Positions 33,995 through 46,529 of a DNA stretch of 64,000 bases are shown here, in pieces. Origin of the DNA: Lunularia cruciata (Eukaryota > Streptophyta > Marchantiopsida > Lunulariales > Lunulariaceae); contig OX419762.1 of the NCBI GenBank assembly GCA_948567375.1, positions 54,107,034-54,171,033 on the forward strand, given 5' to 3'. The notes under the pieces are model-generated. The model searched no databases and was not told the DNA's origin. It worked only from the letters and a program-made list of their open reading frames with translations. Every line of letters starts with the position of its first letter. Position 1 is the stretch's first letter. The translations under genes and the position numbers were made by a program.

Positions 33995-34407
33995 ACTTCT
34001 CTGATGTAATCAGATTGTTTATAACTCAAATCAGCTGAACTCAGATCAATATTTGATCTGATCATCAACAACTTGCCAACAATAGGACATTAATTACAAT
34101 CAAGCCACACCCACTCTAGCCAGGAACTCAAAGGCTCAACATCAGAGAAGTGAGCTCTTTGGAGCTGCACTTCCAGGGTATACTCTTGATTTTGACTTAG
34201 GTCTCATCCCAACGGTCCTGTTGACGGCACACCCAACGGTGTGGACGGTGCAAGTGACGGTGGGTTGCACCATGAAGTCAAGACCCTAAACACAAAATCT
34301 GATTGTCGGAAAGTAGTCTATGAGTAACTGCCAAAATGCCTCTAACTACTATCATTGGAACTCCAGTGTCCAAGCAATCTAGATGCGACACTACAAATGG
34401 CATGACA
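33995..34407 (-). repeat. 5' repeat B of copy 1 with adjoining primer-site-like sequence
   Basis: B is 34007-34407. On the minus strand its inner end is AATCTGATTA, followed by CATCAGAGAAGTG, which partly matches an initiator tRNA-Met primer site (TATCAGAG core). The outer end TGTCATGCC abuts the target duplication AATA. No A or A' sequence is present on either side. Confidence 0.85.
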
Positions 34408-34411
34408 AATA

Positions 34412-37400
34412 TAATGATAACTTTACATTAGATGATAGATGGCTCATTGTCTTGTTTGACTTGATTATTATACAAAAGCTCAAGATTTACTTATAGAGTC
34501 AAAGTAAAAATAGGGTCAAAGTCTAAGCAATATCCTTCAAAACTTTGATTGGTTCAAGTCACATTAATATATTCAACTCAAGTACCTATCTAATTGATTC
34601 TCACACACATGATTTCACTAATAGAACTTTGGATAGTTTCTAATATACCACTTGAAGATACCCTCTGAATTTATTTGCTTATACCACTCCAAGAAAAAAA
34701 CATAAGAAGCAATGATAATTTTTTCTCAAATTAACCTATGATAAGAGGAAATTTTTACATACATGTATAGAATAAATAAGTCTAAATACCTTGATAAATA
34801 TGAAATAAATTATATCAAGTTTATATTTAAGAAATTTATTTATGAATTGAAGAAAATTTAAAAACAAGTTGATGTTGATCTATTTATATTCCATTAGAAA
34901 TTAATAATCTTATATAATTCTATTATACTTGTAATCTGAATTATTACCCTTATCATATTATGGAATATTTTGAATAGGTGAAGTAAGTGAAAAAATTAAG
35001 AAAGAAGAATATAAAAAGAATTGGATAATGAAAAGTAAAATTTGATCCATTGATATTCCCTAAAGGAGAAGGTAATAACTTTAGATGACAATGAAAGGTT
35101 ATAAGAATACTTATATTTTAATTATATCAAGAATCATTTATACTTGTTATATAATGTATATGGAGTTGTGTAGTTTATCATTATGGGTGGAGGAAATGAC
35201 TCAAGAAAAATATTCTTACAATATCAAGAAAAGTTTTAAATCTTCATTCCATGGTAATCCAAAAATATGCATAATGATTTTGCACATCTTAATACATACT
35301 ATGATTCTATTTTGATATAATATCATGATTTAGTGCTTATTAATTAAATTATGAATTTTTAAGCATCATAATTTAATGTATTTCTAGTTTATATTAGGAT
35401 TTTTTCATTTTTTGGTTGTAGATGATTCAATGAAAAGTGTGGGTTGACCAACAAAGACATCCTTACAAGAGAAATGTGGATTGGTAATGTAAGACATTTC
35501 ATTGGAGAAAGAAATTATTTCTATCTATATCTGACATATGGGTCAAAGAACCAATTGATATTAGATGACTGAGAAAACCTATCATATAAAAATTATTTAT
35601 GATTGAGCATATTCTTATCACAAGATTGCTTATCCGTCTAAGTTAACTTATCTAGTTATTCTTAGTAAAAGAGCAAGTTTGGGTTGAATTGGATAACTAT
35701 ATGTTCACTCAAGATAGAGAAGAGCAATTGACTGATATTTTGAGAGAAATCAAGGAAGGTCACTTGTTAAAAATAATGAAACTTAAAAGCTTAAGAATAA
35801 AAGTTGCATCAGTTTATCCTTTACACCTAGATAGATATAATGTAATTCAAGAGAATCATATATATATATATATATGCCATGAATTTATATCATATGTGAT
35901 ATTGGCATTTGAATCATATGACATTTTATCTTAACTTTTTTTAATTGATTGTATTAAATTTGAAAATGATCCAATTTAGAATTATCCATATTTGCTAGAC
36001 ATAATAGATCTTCCAAATCTGATTCTTGTCTCAATGCAAATCTTAATAAAATCTTAACAAAGCTAATAACTTAAGGACTTTGACTCTGATGTAGTTTTCT
36101 TATGGTTCAAAGATAACTTAAGACAACAGGTAAAAGGTTATAATCCCTAATCATCATTTTGTAGCAAAACAACTGTACTTGGAAATCTTTAAAATATTAA
36201 ATATGTAAGATTGTATAATTAGCACATTCTACTATTCTTTATCAATCCCTTAGCTCCCACAAAATCATTAAGTAATAATGAGATGTTTAATTGAAGCTTC
36301 TTCAATCAAGTTGCTACATCCACGTTTCCATCGTGAGTTTCAAGTTTTAAAATCATTTTCCTTTCTCTTGCATGATAAACAAGATATTCTTAACATGTAA
36401 TATTTCCTATAGCTCATGATTTGAACAAAAATCATTCCTATTATTATTCTTAATCATGAATAATATAATAAGCTTGTCTCTTATGATACATATAAATGAA
36501 CATGTCAAGAGAGATTGCAAGAGTTTGTTCCAATTATCATAGATTATAATTATGAATCATCATGGATTTCAATTTGTGATTTCACTCTTTTCCTTAATAA
36601 TTTTATTCTCAAGTATATATTGGAAAATTATCATAAATATCATAAATGGTTTATTTTGTTCTATATTATATTATACTTTGAATCAAAGCTCCATATGGAA
36701 AGCAAGGATTAAGAAAATAAATATATATGTTATGATTATATTTTTTGCATTTCTTTGATTTTTCTTCCTCTTGCTTTTCTTTTCCAACTACACACAATTA
36801 TAGTAAAATGTTATTGATTTGAAATTTAGCAAGTAGATCTACCCAAACTATTCAACTCTCAATTCTTTCTTTGAAGAAATTTTATATATAATATCATATG
36901 CTTCAGTTGTATCATTTGGAATGTTTGTCTATTTTTATATCTCAAAAGACTTTCATCCATTTGGCTAACATCTGTCTAATATATTATTGTGACCATAAAA
37001 GCATTTACTTGATACAACCAATAAATTTTGAATTGGATGCCATCAAATAATCATAATATTAGGAGTGATTTATGAGTTTAAATTTTATTATGAAATGATG
37101 AACATCATTCATCAAAAAATTTTGATAAAAGTATTGCCAATATTATCTATATAGTATTTTTTTTAATATTCAAGAAATATTGAATACTGAGAATCATTGA
37201 GTCATGAATGATATCCATTTTATTGATGTAATTATTATATCTTCAACTAGTTGGTTTATCTCCATGACTACAACATAAGCATGATATCTCTTATTACTTC
37301 ATTCACTTCTTTACCTACTACTATAAGATTATCTTTCCCAAAATAATGAGAATTTTAATAAATAATAAGTCACATAGTTCTTAAGTCAATTTATTCTTTT

Positions 37401-39933
37401 TTGCAATATATTGATATGTCATCTTACCTACGACAATGCCGTACCAAGAAGAAAATATTTATTTAATAGCTTTCATTCATAGACTTACACGATCAATTAT
37501 GAATAGGGAGGATAGACAACAAGCAGAGTGTTGTGAGGCTTCTTTACAGCATACAAAATCATGCGATTTTCCTAGCCAATTCTTGTTTGTTATAAGCATT
37601 GTGCATTTGAAAGACCCATTTTGATATCTCCATTTGTTATAATTACCATGCAATAGAAGACCCAATTGATGATCTCAAGGGCAACCAAACAACACTTTAG
37701 AAATTTATAAGGATTATAACTTTGAGTAATATATTAAAATATAAACTAGAAGAAATATTAAAGTTTTATCTTACTCCATGTTTTTTTTTTTGCAAAGGCA
37801 CTATTCAAATACAAAATTCTTAATGAGACAAATATAATATTTCTTGTCTTTGCTATGGTAATTGTATAGTCAGAAAAACTTTTGCTATGCATGTTCTTGA
37901 ATGAAATCTTTATGAAAGAGGATTCTCGTGGAGTTATACTAAATCCATATCTCAACAAATTTTGATTATAATTATCCCATACAATATCTATGTTGTATCT
38001 TTGTTCTAATCTGATGGATATATTTTGGAGGAAGATTATTTCAACCATGATGTGAAAATGAGAAGATCTACTTTTCTGCACACATATATATGAAATTTTT
38101 TTTCATCTCTTGAGAATTATGTCTCACAATGAAGATAATAAATATTACAAGAAGACCATTCTTGGTGTAACAAATGTTGATACTCTTCATTTTAAACCTT
38201 CAACAAGTAGTTGGTGAATAATATATAATATGCACTCAAAGGTGTGAAGATTAACATAATAGAAGAAGACCATTCCCGGTATAACAAATTTTGATACTTT
38301 TCATTCTAAACCTTTAACAAATAGTTGGTGAATAACTTATACTCCAAGGTGCAACAACGTGGCAAATTTTCCATGCATAAATCACTATAAATATTACAAT
38401 GTGTCTTATTAAACATTTAAGAATGATAATATAAAAGAAAAAAAGATATATGAAAATAAAAATGATGATAGATGGTTCTATATTTTGGAAAATATAATCT
38501 AATATTGTAATAGACATGGATAGAATTATAATATATTCTATCTCTCATAGTTGAAGTTTAAATGAATTATATTCAAGATAAGGATGGACATAATAGGAAT
38601 ACTTACTTGTCCCTGTAATCTTACTTATCTTGTTTGTGTAATCTTACTTACAAAAGATGATTGCTGCCTACTATAGTAGAGTAAGTACCTATAATAGTAA
38701 TGTATATAATATAATCTCCATCATTTAATTGCCTTTGTGGACGATGGACGGAGATAGGAACAATGGACAGAATTGAGATTATTGATGGGGATGACGGGTG
38801 GTGATGGGACTACCTCTGGGAATAAGGACTATAAATAGAGATGATGGGTGGGAGCGGGGATGATGCATGCCAATTATTTCTACCTTTGTGCATGATACAT
38901 GAGGCTTACCATAGTATGACTTATATATAGAGTTTTCCTTTCAATGTCTACTTACAAAAAAAATGAAAAATATATCCATATGAGGAAATGTGCAATAAAC
39001 TTGAATAGTAGACCTCATATACTTGAGGTCTACTACTTGGACCTAGTTTAGGTTTAATATTGGGTAGAAGAGGGAGTTGTAGAACAATATAAAATTGTAT
39101 CATAAGACTAAAGATGCAACAATACATCCTGTAATAAATCCAAAAGGTGAGGTTCATAGTTTGGATTTACTTGTAAATTTTGGTTTTTCATATAAAAGCT
39201 TGTTCTAAAAGAAAAATCTCTCATTCTCTCTATATCAAAGAAATCTTGAAATTTATTCTATAGAATATAAGAAGATGATCCCATTGTAATGATTTACTTG
39301 AGAATAATCCATATGTAGAAGACTGTAAGGGAAAATATTGAAAAAGGAAACAAAAAAGAGAGTAAGGAATATAATATAATTCTAACTAAATCTAAAATTT
39401 CATTATGCATGATATTGACAATCTCAAAATAAGCATTCAGTTGTGAAAAATTATAACTTGAAGAACACAACAAAATTATGACTGAAAATGATAATGCAAC
39501 ATAATTATGAATTATAAAGGCAAAATTCAATACTCTAAAAATTATATACATATTCTTATGTAATCAAAATTAAACACTAAAATAAATAGAGATCATGACT
39601 TAAACAAAAAGTTACAAAAACCCAAACATTATTGTTCAAAAAAGACCTCTAAATGTTGAGAAAGATTTAGGCTAAATAGAAGAGGACTTCATTGACGGTG
39701 ATAGTGAAAAGAAACATATTTCAAGGATATAATACAAAGCTATGTAGTGTGGTATTTAAAAAGGTTTAAAAATTGATAATTGAAATAAGGAAAAGAAATA
39801 TGAAAATAGTAACCACAAAATAGTCAAGTGAGATGTGAAAAGACACAAAACTCATGCTATTATCTAAAAAGAATGGTGATAAAAGATACTCCTACATACT
39901 AATGATGTAAATGGACTATTTATTGCATGATAT
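34412..39933. other. AT-rich gene-free block
   Basis: About 5.5 kb with very high A+T, few CG dinucleotides and many stops in all frames. It includes a TA microsatellite near 35860-35875 and a G-rich patch at 38735-38870 built of GATGGG and GACGG words. I recognise no gene, organellar sequence or transposon domain. It is bounded exactly by the methyltransferase element on the left and an LTR on the right. Confidence 0.5.
38151..38357 (+). repeat. Tandem duplication, about 114-bp period
   Basis: GAAGACCATTC followed by GTAACAAAT or ATAACAAAT, GATACT, AACAA(G/A)TAGTTGGTGAATAA occurs at 38151-38264 and again at 38265-38357 with several mismatches. Confidence 0.8.
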
Positions 39934-41196
39934 TGTAATACCATTAACTAAACATATTAAGTAGAGGTGAAATTTGGCTTGGTAACATTTGAAAAGATGT
40001 TATATATGACAGACTAAGTAGATAAGATAGAAGTGTCACCAAAAGAGTACTTCCACTCATAGGGCATGAGTAGAAAACACCTTAAAAACTTTAGAGCACA
40101 ATTTGGAGGCCTAAACTAATAAATTAGGCCTCAAAAAAAAAAACAATTCCCCCTCCAAAGAAAAGAAGCTTGTATTCTCACCCCACTTTTTTTCTCATCA
40201 AGAGCTTTCCAACGGTACTTCACCCACACAATTATGAGATTCTTACACAAATATTCCCTAAAGATTCCCTTTGGTCAAACTTTTATGGCCAACCAAATAA
40301 GACAAGAACCAACATGTCACCCATCTATGCAACTAATCTAGGGGTGAATCTTGCTAACATGTCACCAATCCATGTATCAAATCCAAGGGTGTAGCTTCCT
40401 TTGAGGGAATCCTCTTTGCTATATAATAAAGACAAGGTGCTTGTAATACCAAGAGGTAGCCATATAATTTAGATGTGAAATTTGGTTTGGTAACATCTGG
40501 AACAATGTTATACATGATGGAAAAAATAGATATGATACAAGTATCACCAAAAAATTACTTTTACTAATAGGACAGAAACCAAAATAGATTTGAAAACCTT
40601 AGAACCAATAGCTAAACATATGATTTAAAGGTAAGAATTGGTTTGGTAACATCTGGAAGGATGTTACACATGATGTAATAAATAGATCATAAAGAGGTAT
40701 CACCAAAAGGGAACTTCTACTAATGGAGTAGGAACGAAAATATGCCTAAAATCTTTAAAGGCAATTTTGGAGGCCTAAACGGATGAATTAGGCCTACAAA
40801 ATGTGCAGATTCCCTTTAATGGAGGAAAGGCCGGCCTTTCATCCCCTTTCTTTGTCTTGACATGCTTTGTCTCATCAAGAGCTTTCCAATGGTATCTCAC
40901 CCATGTAATTTTGAGATTCCTACAAGAAGATTCCCCAAAAGATTCCCTTTGGTCAAAGCAAATAGGACCAGGACCGACATGTCACCCATCCAAGTAAGTA
41001 ATCCAAGGGTGGAGCTTACTGACATGCCACCTATCTATGTGCCTAATCCTATGGTGGAGCTTCCTTGGGAGGAGATCCTCTTTGTCTATATAATAAAGAG
41101 AAGGTGCTCCTTTGGGGCATTGGAGTTTGAGTGTGAAACTTGTGTTTGTGCATATGTGTTTCATTGTTATCCCCGTGATATTACAGTTCTCCTTTG
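39934..41196 (+). mobile_element. Nested LTRs of the TGTAATACC family
   Basis: The outer LTR starts TGTAATACCATT at 39934, runs to GGTGCT at 40441 and resumes as CCTTTG at 41191-41196. A second LTR (40442-41185) is inserted in it, with duplication GTGCT (40437-40441) and GTTCT (41186-41190), one mismatch. The inner LTR is 744 bp instead of 528 because its first part is repeated (TTTGGTAACATCTGGAA occurs twice, about 180 bp apart). The outer LTR is then cut at 41197 by the methyltransferase element. Confidence 0.8.
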
Positions 41197-41655
41197 TGTC
41201 ACACTATTTGTAGCATCACACCTAGATTGCATGGAATTTGGAGTAGTAGTGTTGGTAGTCATGAGGATTTTGGTTGTTACTCATAGACTACTTTTTGATA
41301 GATAGATTTTTTGTTTGGGGTATTGACTTCATGGTGAGACCCACCATCACTTGCACCATCTGGACCATTGGATGTGCCGTCAGCAAGACTGTTAGGGTTG
41401 AGGTCTAGCTTGATCCAAGGAGTATACTTTTGAAGTGCAGCTCTAGAGAGCTCACTTCTCTGTTGTTGAGTCTTTGAGTTCCTGGCTATGGTGGATAGAG
41501 ACCAATGAACGTCACCTAGATTCTCTTAGCTAGAGTGGGTGTGGCTTGATTGTAATCAATGCCTAGTTGCTGGCAGATTATTGAGTGATACATCAAGTAC
41601 TTATCTGATTGAGTGTGATTTGAGTTGTGTAAATAAATTGATTAGATCAGAGAAG
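41197..41655 (+). repeat. 5' repeat B of copy 2 with adjoining primer-site-like sequence
   Basis: B starts TGTCACACTATTTG and ends AAATTGATTA at 41644, followed by GATCAGAGAAGTGAGG. As in copy 1, no A' lies between B and the primer site and no A lies outside B. Confidence 0.85.
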
Positions 41656-42180
41656 TGAGGTCAAGGGGAAATCGGGTGCAAGAACAAAGAGTGTTGGTGG
41701 TATCTCCAAGACTCGCTGATTGTTGGTAGCTCAATCAAAGTTTAGGTTTTCCATAGTATATAGAAGCTCATTTGATTGATGTAGATTTGGTAGTAGTGAG
41801 GCAGACGGTGTGCAAAAGTGATGGCCAAATTTTGAGCAAAGAGAAGCAATTTTGAAGTACTCAGAGAAGTAGTGGTTATGAATTTGAGCTTAAGAGTACC
41901 AATCTGGTAGGGCCAATCTATAGTGAGGTAGTGAGGCTAGAGTGATGACCAATTAGACTACCTATCTTTTTCTCTATGAGAGTTTTTCTCGTGTTGTGAT
42001 GGTAGGTTATAGGTTGCCTTTTCCCCTAGTATAGTTGTCGTAGTTAGAGCTACATTAGTTGATGACGTTTAGTTGGTGGTGTTAGCACTTGGACGTGTTG
42101 GCACTTGGTGGTGTTGGCACTTGGTGGGGTACTTGTGGAGGTTACAATTGGGGGTTGCAATTCTTGGTTAATTTATCAAG

Positions 42181-43500
42181 ATGGAGTTCTTTGGAGATTT
42201 TGGAGGAGATAGCATTGTAGTACATTGTGGGTTTACTTGGAGTGTTGGTCAATATCAACCTATATCTAAGGTCCCAATGAGGGAGGAGATTGACTTTGAG
42301 TTGGAGTTTGACACAGGATATGACCCAATTGAGAGTGCACTTGGTGTGTCCGCACCATTTTTGTGGGATAAGGATGAGATCTATGGAGCCTCCAAAGGCC
42401 CTAAGTGTTACTCTAGTATAGTGAGTACCATTGAGTTCAATGACTTCATCTAGGAGTTTGATAGTTGGTGTGATCTATAATAGATGCAAAACCCAACTTT
42501 GTTCACACCTTTCATGGTATGGAAAGGGTTGTTTTAGCGTTTGGAGCGTCCACCAATGGATGACTACCATGAGTTTAGGAGAGCTCACTTGGAGGAGATT
42601 GAGCTATGGAGATAGTATTGGTCACTAAACTATGTCTCCATTACTTCAGGCACAATTTCTAGGGGTACATTGCTAGTACTCATGAGTTCTAGCGCTAGTA
42701 GCATTGGTGGATCTCTTGGAGATGGTGCTTCTATAAGTAGAGATACTACTACAAGAGGTGATGTAGTACCAATTTTTAACCCCATGGTGGAGTTCTTCTA
42801 GTGTTTGAGGTAAAAATACTAGGGAGTGCGGACCGACAAGGTGAGGAGCTTGTAGGAGTTCCAATGGAAGGCTGGAGAGAGCCTATGCAAGGCATACACT
42901 CGCATGAGACGGTTGATCAGTTTCACTCAAGGAGTTACTAAGGCCCAAGAAATCCAGTTTTGGTATGGGATATTGGACATGGAGTTGTGATGTAGAGTAC
43001 ATGATGCTACATTGCTATAGGCTACTTCACCTACTTTTGTAGTGGTATTTGGTTTGGCTGAGCATATTGAGCTCAACATGGTGGAGGAGAGAGTGGTGAC
43101 ATTTGGATTTGGTAGGGAGACCTCATCCACAACTATTACTTCTTCTAGAGTGCAGTAGAGTGCACCATGCCATGTTGGTTTCCAAGGATAGGGTGCATAG
43201 CCTAGATCCTATGGAGCAAGTGGAGGGCCTAGTGTTGCTAGACCCTTACTTTCATTTTTGGGTCAACAACAACTAGTGTGTGGTGGTGTTGCTTGTTGGA
43301 CTTATGGTGGATCTCATCAAAGAGAGAATGCACTTAGGGCAGAAAACTTGATACCTTTGGTGCATCATAGCCAACATAAAGATAGTGTGAGCATTGCCAC
43401 AAATTTGGTCACACAAGTGACTGGTGCTTTGACCTATACCCGGAGTTATGGAGTGGTACGGCTGCTATAGCAAGTGGTAGAGGAGCTCCAAGTCATGGAA
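42181..43500 (+). pseudogene. Gag remnant, copy 2
   Basis: The open frame 42181-42453 starts MEFFGDFGGDSIVVHCG and is collinear with copy 1. It continues in other phases (42431-42628, then stops). The first zinc knuckle is damaged (CWTYGGSHQREN near 43290), while the second survives in another phase as CEHCHKFGHTSDWC (43386-43430). It shows the ATG that copy 1 has lost. Confidence 0.8.
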
Positions 43501-44229
43501 GATGAGATGGTAGAGGATCCACACCTGGCAAGGGTGCAATACCTACCCTTACTTTTGATATAACCATGGCTACTTGAATTGAGTAGTTGGAGCAAAGATT
43601 TGCTAGCATGGCCATAGCTCAAAGGAGATTAGATTCAAGTGCTGAGGCTTCCACCTCATATGTTGGTGATAAAGATGTCTTGGATTTCATGTGCGGAGCA
43701 ACATAGGTGGATGCACCTACTGCAATGACTAGGAGTGCAGTACATGCTCCAGATCCTAGAGGGGCATTGGTGGAGTTGGACCTACCGAGAAGAGAGGTTG
43801 GGAGACAGGTCAGACTTCCTTAGCCTTTCATGCTCTTTGAGGCCCTACGGACATCATCCATGGCTCCTAGACGTCCTAGTGTAGCTATGGTAGGTGGTGA
43901 TGGAGTGCATGATGGACTACCTACTAGTCAACCACCTGCTACTACACAAACTGAGTCTAGCATGATGCTGGGAGTGGCTTAGCTGATTATGCACTATCCT
44001 TTACTTTTAGCTAGTTATATGTGTACATTGGAAGTTGATTCAACTCTAGTGTTTGATTGGCTATCACACTTTGTGAGAGTACGGATGATGTGGTCCACAC
44101 TACTAGAATAGAGTTGGTTGATAGTGGAGTTGACTTGGTTGAGGAGCATGGGATTTGCTCAACAACTAGTGGTTTATGGAAAGCAACAATGGTTAGATTG
44201 GAGAAGTTACTAGCTAGACCAACCTTTGA

Positions 44230-44700
44230 GTGAACACGGTTTACACCTGTGGTTGTCATGTTGGATAACCAGAGGGGGATATTTTTTTTCGTGGGACCTT
44301 CAAGGAAGGTCTATACACCATAGAGGTTCTTACTTGACTCTGGTGCATAGTTCTTTATGTTAGGGAAGGCTATAGTTGTTGGTCTAGAGTTACGGAAGAC
44401 CAATGTAGAGAAGTGTGTATTTTAGATCCAAACATCTCTAAGTGGTGGTTCTACACAGTAAATCACATGTGGAGAGCTTGTTGTTCAGATTCAGCCTGGT
44501 CATCCAACTGATAGCTCTTGTGGTGAGAGCTCAGGCCATTGCAACAATGGTTGAGTCATAGGATGTGTTAGTTGGGGGAGCAATGTTGTACCCCATGGGT
44601 TTCATTATTGAATATTGGGAAGAGACAACCTCCTATAGACTAGGTTGGCATTCTGGAGAGGGATAAGTATGTTGCCTATGATAAGTATGTATGCTTCAAT
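44230..44700 (+). pseudogene. Protease remnant, copy 2
   Basis: The segment FLLDSGA near 44328-44348 is the retroviral-type aspartic protease active site (D-S-G), followed by a stop where copy 1 also has one. Around it lie VVMLDNQRGIFFFVGPS-like and LGKAIVVGLELR. The region upstream (43500-44230) is shared with copy 1 and probably links Gag and protease. Confidence 0.7.
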
Positions 44701-44925
44701 AGTGGCAATCTTGGCTCACTACAGTCCGAGACCATGGCGGTTTCAACTTTGAGTGGTTTTGTTACTTAGCTTGGTGATTTATTGGAGGAGAACGCCCATG
44801 CAGAGGATACTCTAGTACCAAAGGAGATTACTTGGATTTGGAGTACAAGTGGGATTGTTCCATCCATCTTGGATGTTCCATTGTGGAGTTTAGAGGAGGC
44901 ATTGTAGCAGCATGCAGATCAGTTA

Positions 44926-46010
44926 GTGCAACAAGCTTGGAGTGGAGCCTTTGTGCCACCAAGAGACCATCATGAGGATGAGCCTCTAGAATCAATTACC
45001 TTGACACCTCTGGATACCACACTCATTGCTTGGCAATATCCAATAGAGGGAGTATGTCTATTGGAGTTGTTCGGTGAGATCAACACTGGACTAGCTGCAA
45101 TACTATAGGTGGGTATACGAGTACAAAGGTACTTGTATGTGGAGAGAGATGAGACTACTAGGCTAGTCTCTCTCCACCAGGTGGCACACTTGGCCTATCA
45201 ATATCTTGAGTTATTACTGATGTTAGCAGTGAGGGGTTACCAGAAGGTCCTACCAATAGACATTTCTTGGATGGGAGTGCATGATCTAAAGAGACATAGG
45301 CCTATTCATTTGGTGATTTTTGGATGACTATGTTAGGGACATACATGTGCTAGTTGAGGTTTGGGTCTTTAGGATCCCCGTTTTGGTGTGTTTTGGGAGA
45401 TGTTATGGATACTACAACATCTCTAGGTTCATAAGTTTGTTTCTCCAACTTACATTTTGGAGAACGTCCCTTTGATGGGTGATTCTCGCACCTAGGTGGT
45501 GGCAAGTACACATTAGGTCCATTCTTGGATGGGACTTGCCGTGTTATTAGATGAAACAAGGGTGGGATCACGGGCTCATTTTCTTTGTGTTTGGTGATCT
45601 ACTGTGTGTTTGGACAAACCTCTTACCTAGAGAGGTTCTACAATGCACTTATGATGGGATTCAATGACTAGACCACATCATTGTTGATGCCATCTTGGAT
45701 GTTAGGTGTCAATATCAAATGGTGGTAGTGGTTGATAGGTCACCTATGGCAATGGTGAACCTAGTTGGATAGCCCAAAGCTACTTTTCCCACACTTATGA
45801 GTTTCTTATGCTTTTTGAGAGGGAGGTCTTAGATTGGACTGGGACTCACAGTTACAATAGTTGGTGGAGCCCAACGCCAATGAGAGAGAGCAAGTGATGG
45901 GTTTTTTCACCGGTATTACTGCTATTCTAGCAATGTTAGAGGCATCTAGGCATTAGGTGTTAGATCAAGCTATGGACTTGAATTGTTTGACCTAGATTGT
46001 AAGCCTTGGT
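44926..46010 (+). pseudogene. C5-cytosine DNA methyltransferase-like domain in Pol, copy 2
   Basis: The frames 44926-45108 and 45109-45327 are one reading phase split by a stop. They give TLIAWQYPIEGVCLLELFGE (motif I, last Gly of the copy-1 version changed to Glu), RYLYVERDE (motif II) and HLVIFG. At motif IV the codons are TGA CTA TGT TAG (45325-45336) against TGG CCA TGT TAG in copy 1: the catalytic Cys codon survives, Pro is lost and a stop is gained, all by C-to-T or G-to-A changes. Motif VI ENVPLMGDSRT is intact near 45460-45490. The C-terminal VLDQAMDLN-like motif X lies near 45958-45990. Dead as read, and independent support for the domain. Confidence 0.82.
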
Positions 46011-46529
46011 TTGGCAAAGCAGCGTAGGATGCGCTTTATGGGAATCACTACTCAAACACTTGTGAGCTATGTGCCTATCAAGACAATTCAGGCACATGCT
46101 ACACCAAATGTGTAGGGTATTTTATGGGATACAACTAATGGCTACTAGGGAGAGTTGTCTACTTGGAGTCCATCTAGGTGAATGTGGTCTACTTGGATTA
46201 CACCCTTGGTCTACTTGAGATGTAGCTACATGACGTATGGAGCTTGCAACCAGATCAAAGGGAGGTTTTCACACTAAGGTTGGGATCTCTAGTGGTTGGA
46301 GGCATGTCACTACTACTCCCAAGGGCCAAGTGTACTAGCCAATTAGTACATCTTCCACTCCTACAATAGTTATTGAGGATACTTGGGAGCCAAATCTTGG
46401 ACCTAAGCTTACAAGAGAGGAAAGACAAAGAGTTTGGAGGTTCTTGAGAAGCTATACAAGTTTTTTTGCCTTCTATATGAAGGATTTGGGTGCTTTGAAT
46501 GGACTTGGTATATGGATTGAGCTAACTAG

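Larger units (their letters stand above)
24293..34407 (-). mobile_element. Ty3/gypsy element with DNA-methyltransferase and PHD domains, split repeats, copy 1
   Basis: This 10.1-kb element runs right to left. Its ends are TG (TGTCATGCC, at 34407) and CA (GCACAACA, at 24293), flanked by a perfect 4-bp duplication AATA (24289-24292 and 34408-34411). The order from the 5' end is repeat B (34007-34407), primer-site-like CATCAGAG, Gag, protease, C5-methyltransferase domain, RT, RNase H, integrase, PHD finger, a polypurine tract, repeat A, repeat B, repeat A'. The 5' end has no A' after B and no A before it. Stops and frameshifts are spread over all domains. An unrelated solo LTR interrupts it near 28514-29215. 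Confidence 0.88.

Noticed and set aside
34412-39933. Organellar DNA insertion
   Set aside because: No rRNA, tRNA or organellar gene could be recognised despite similar base composition.
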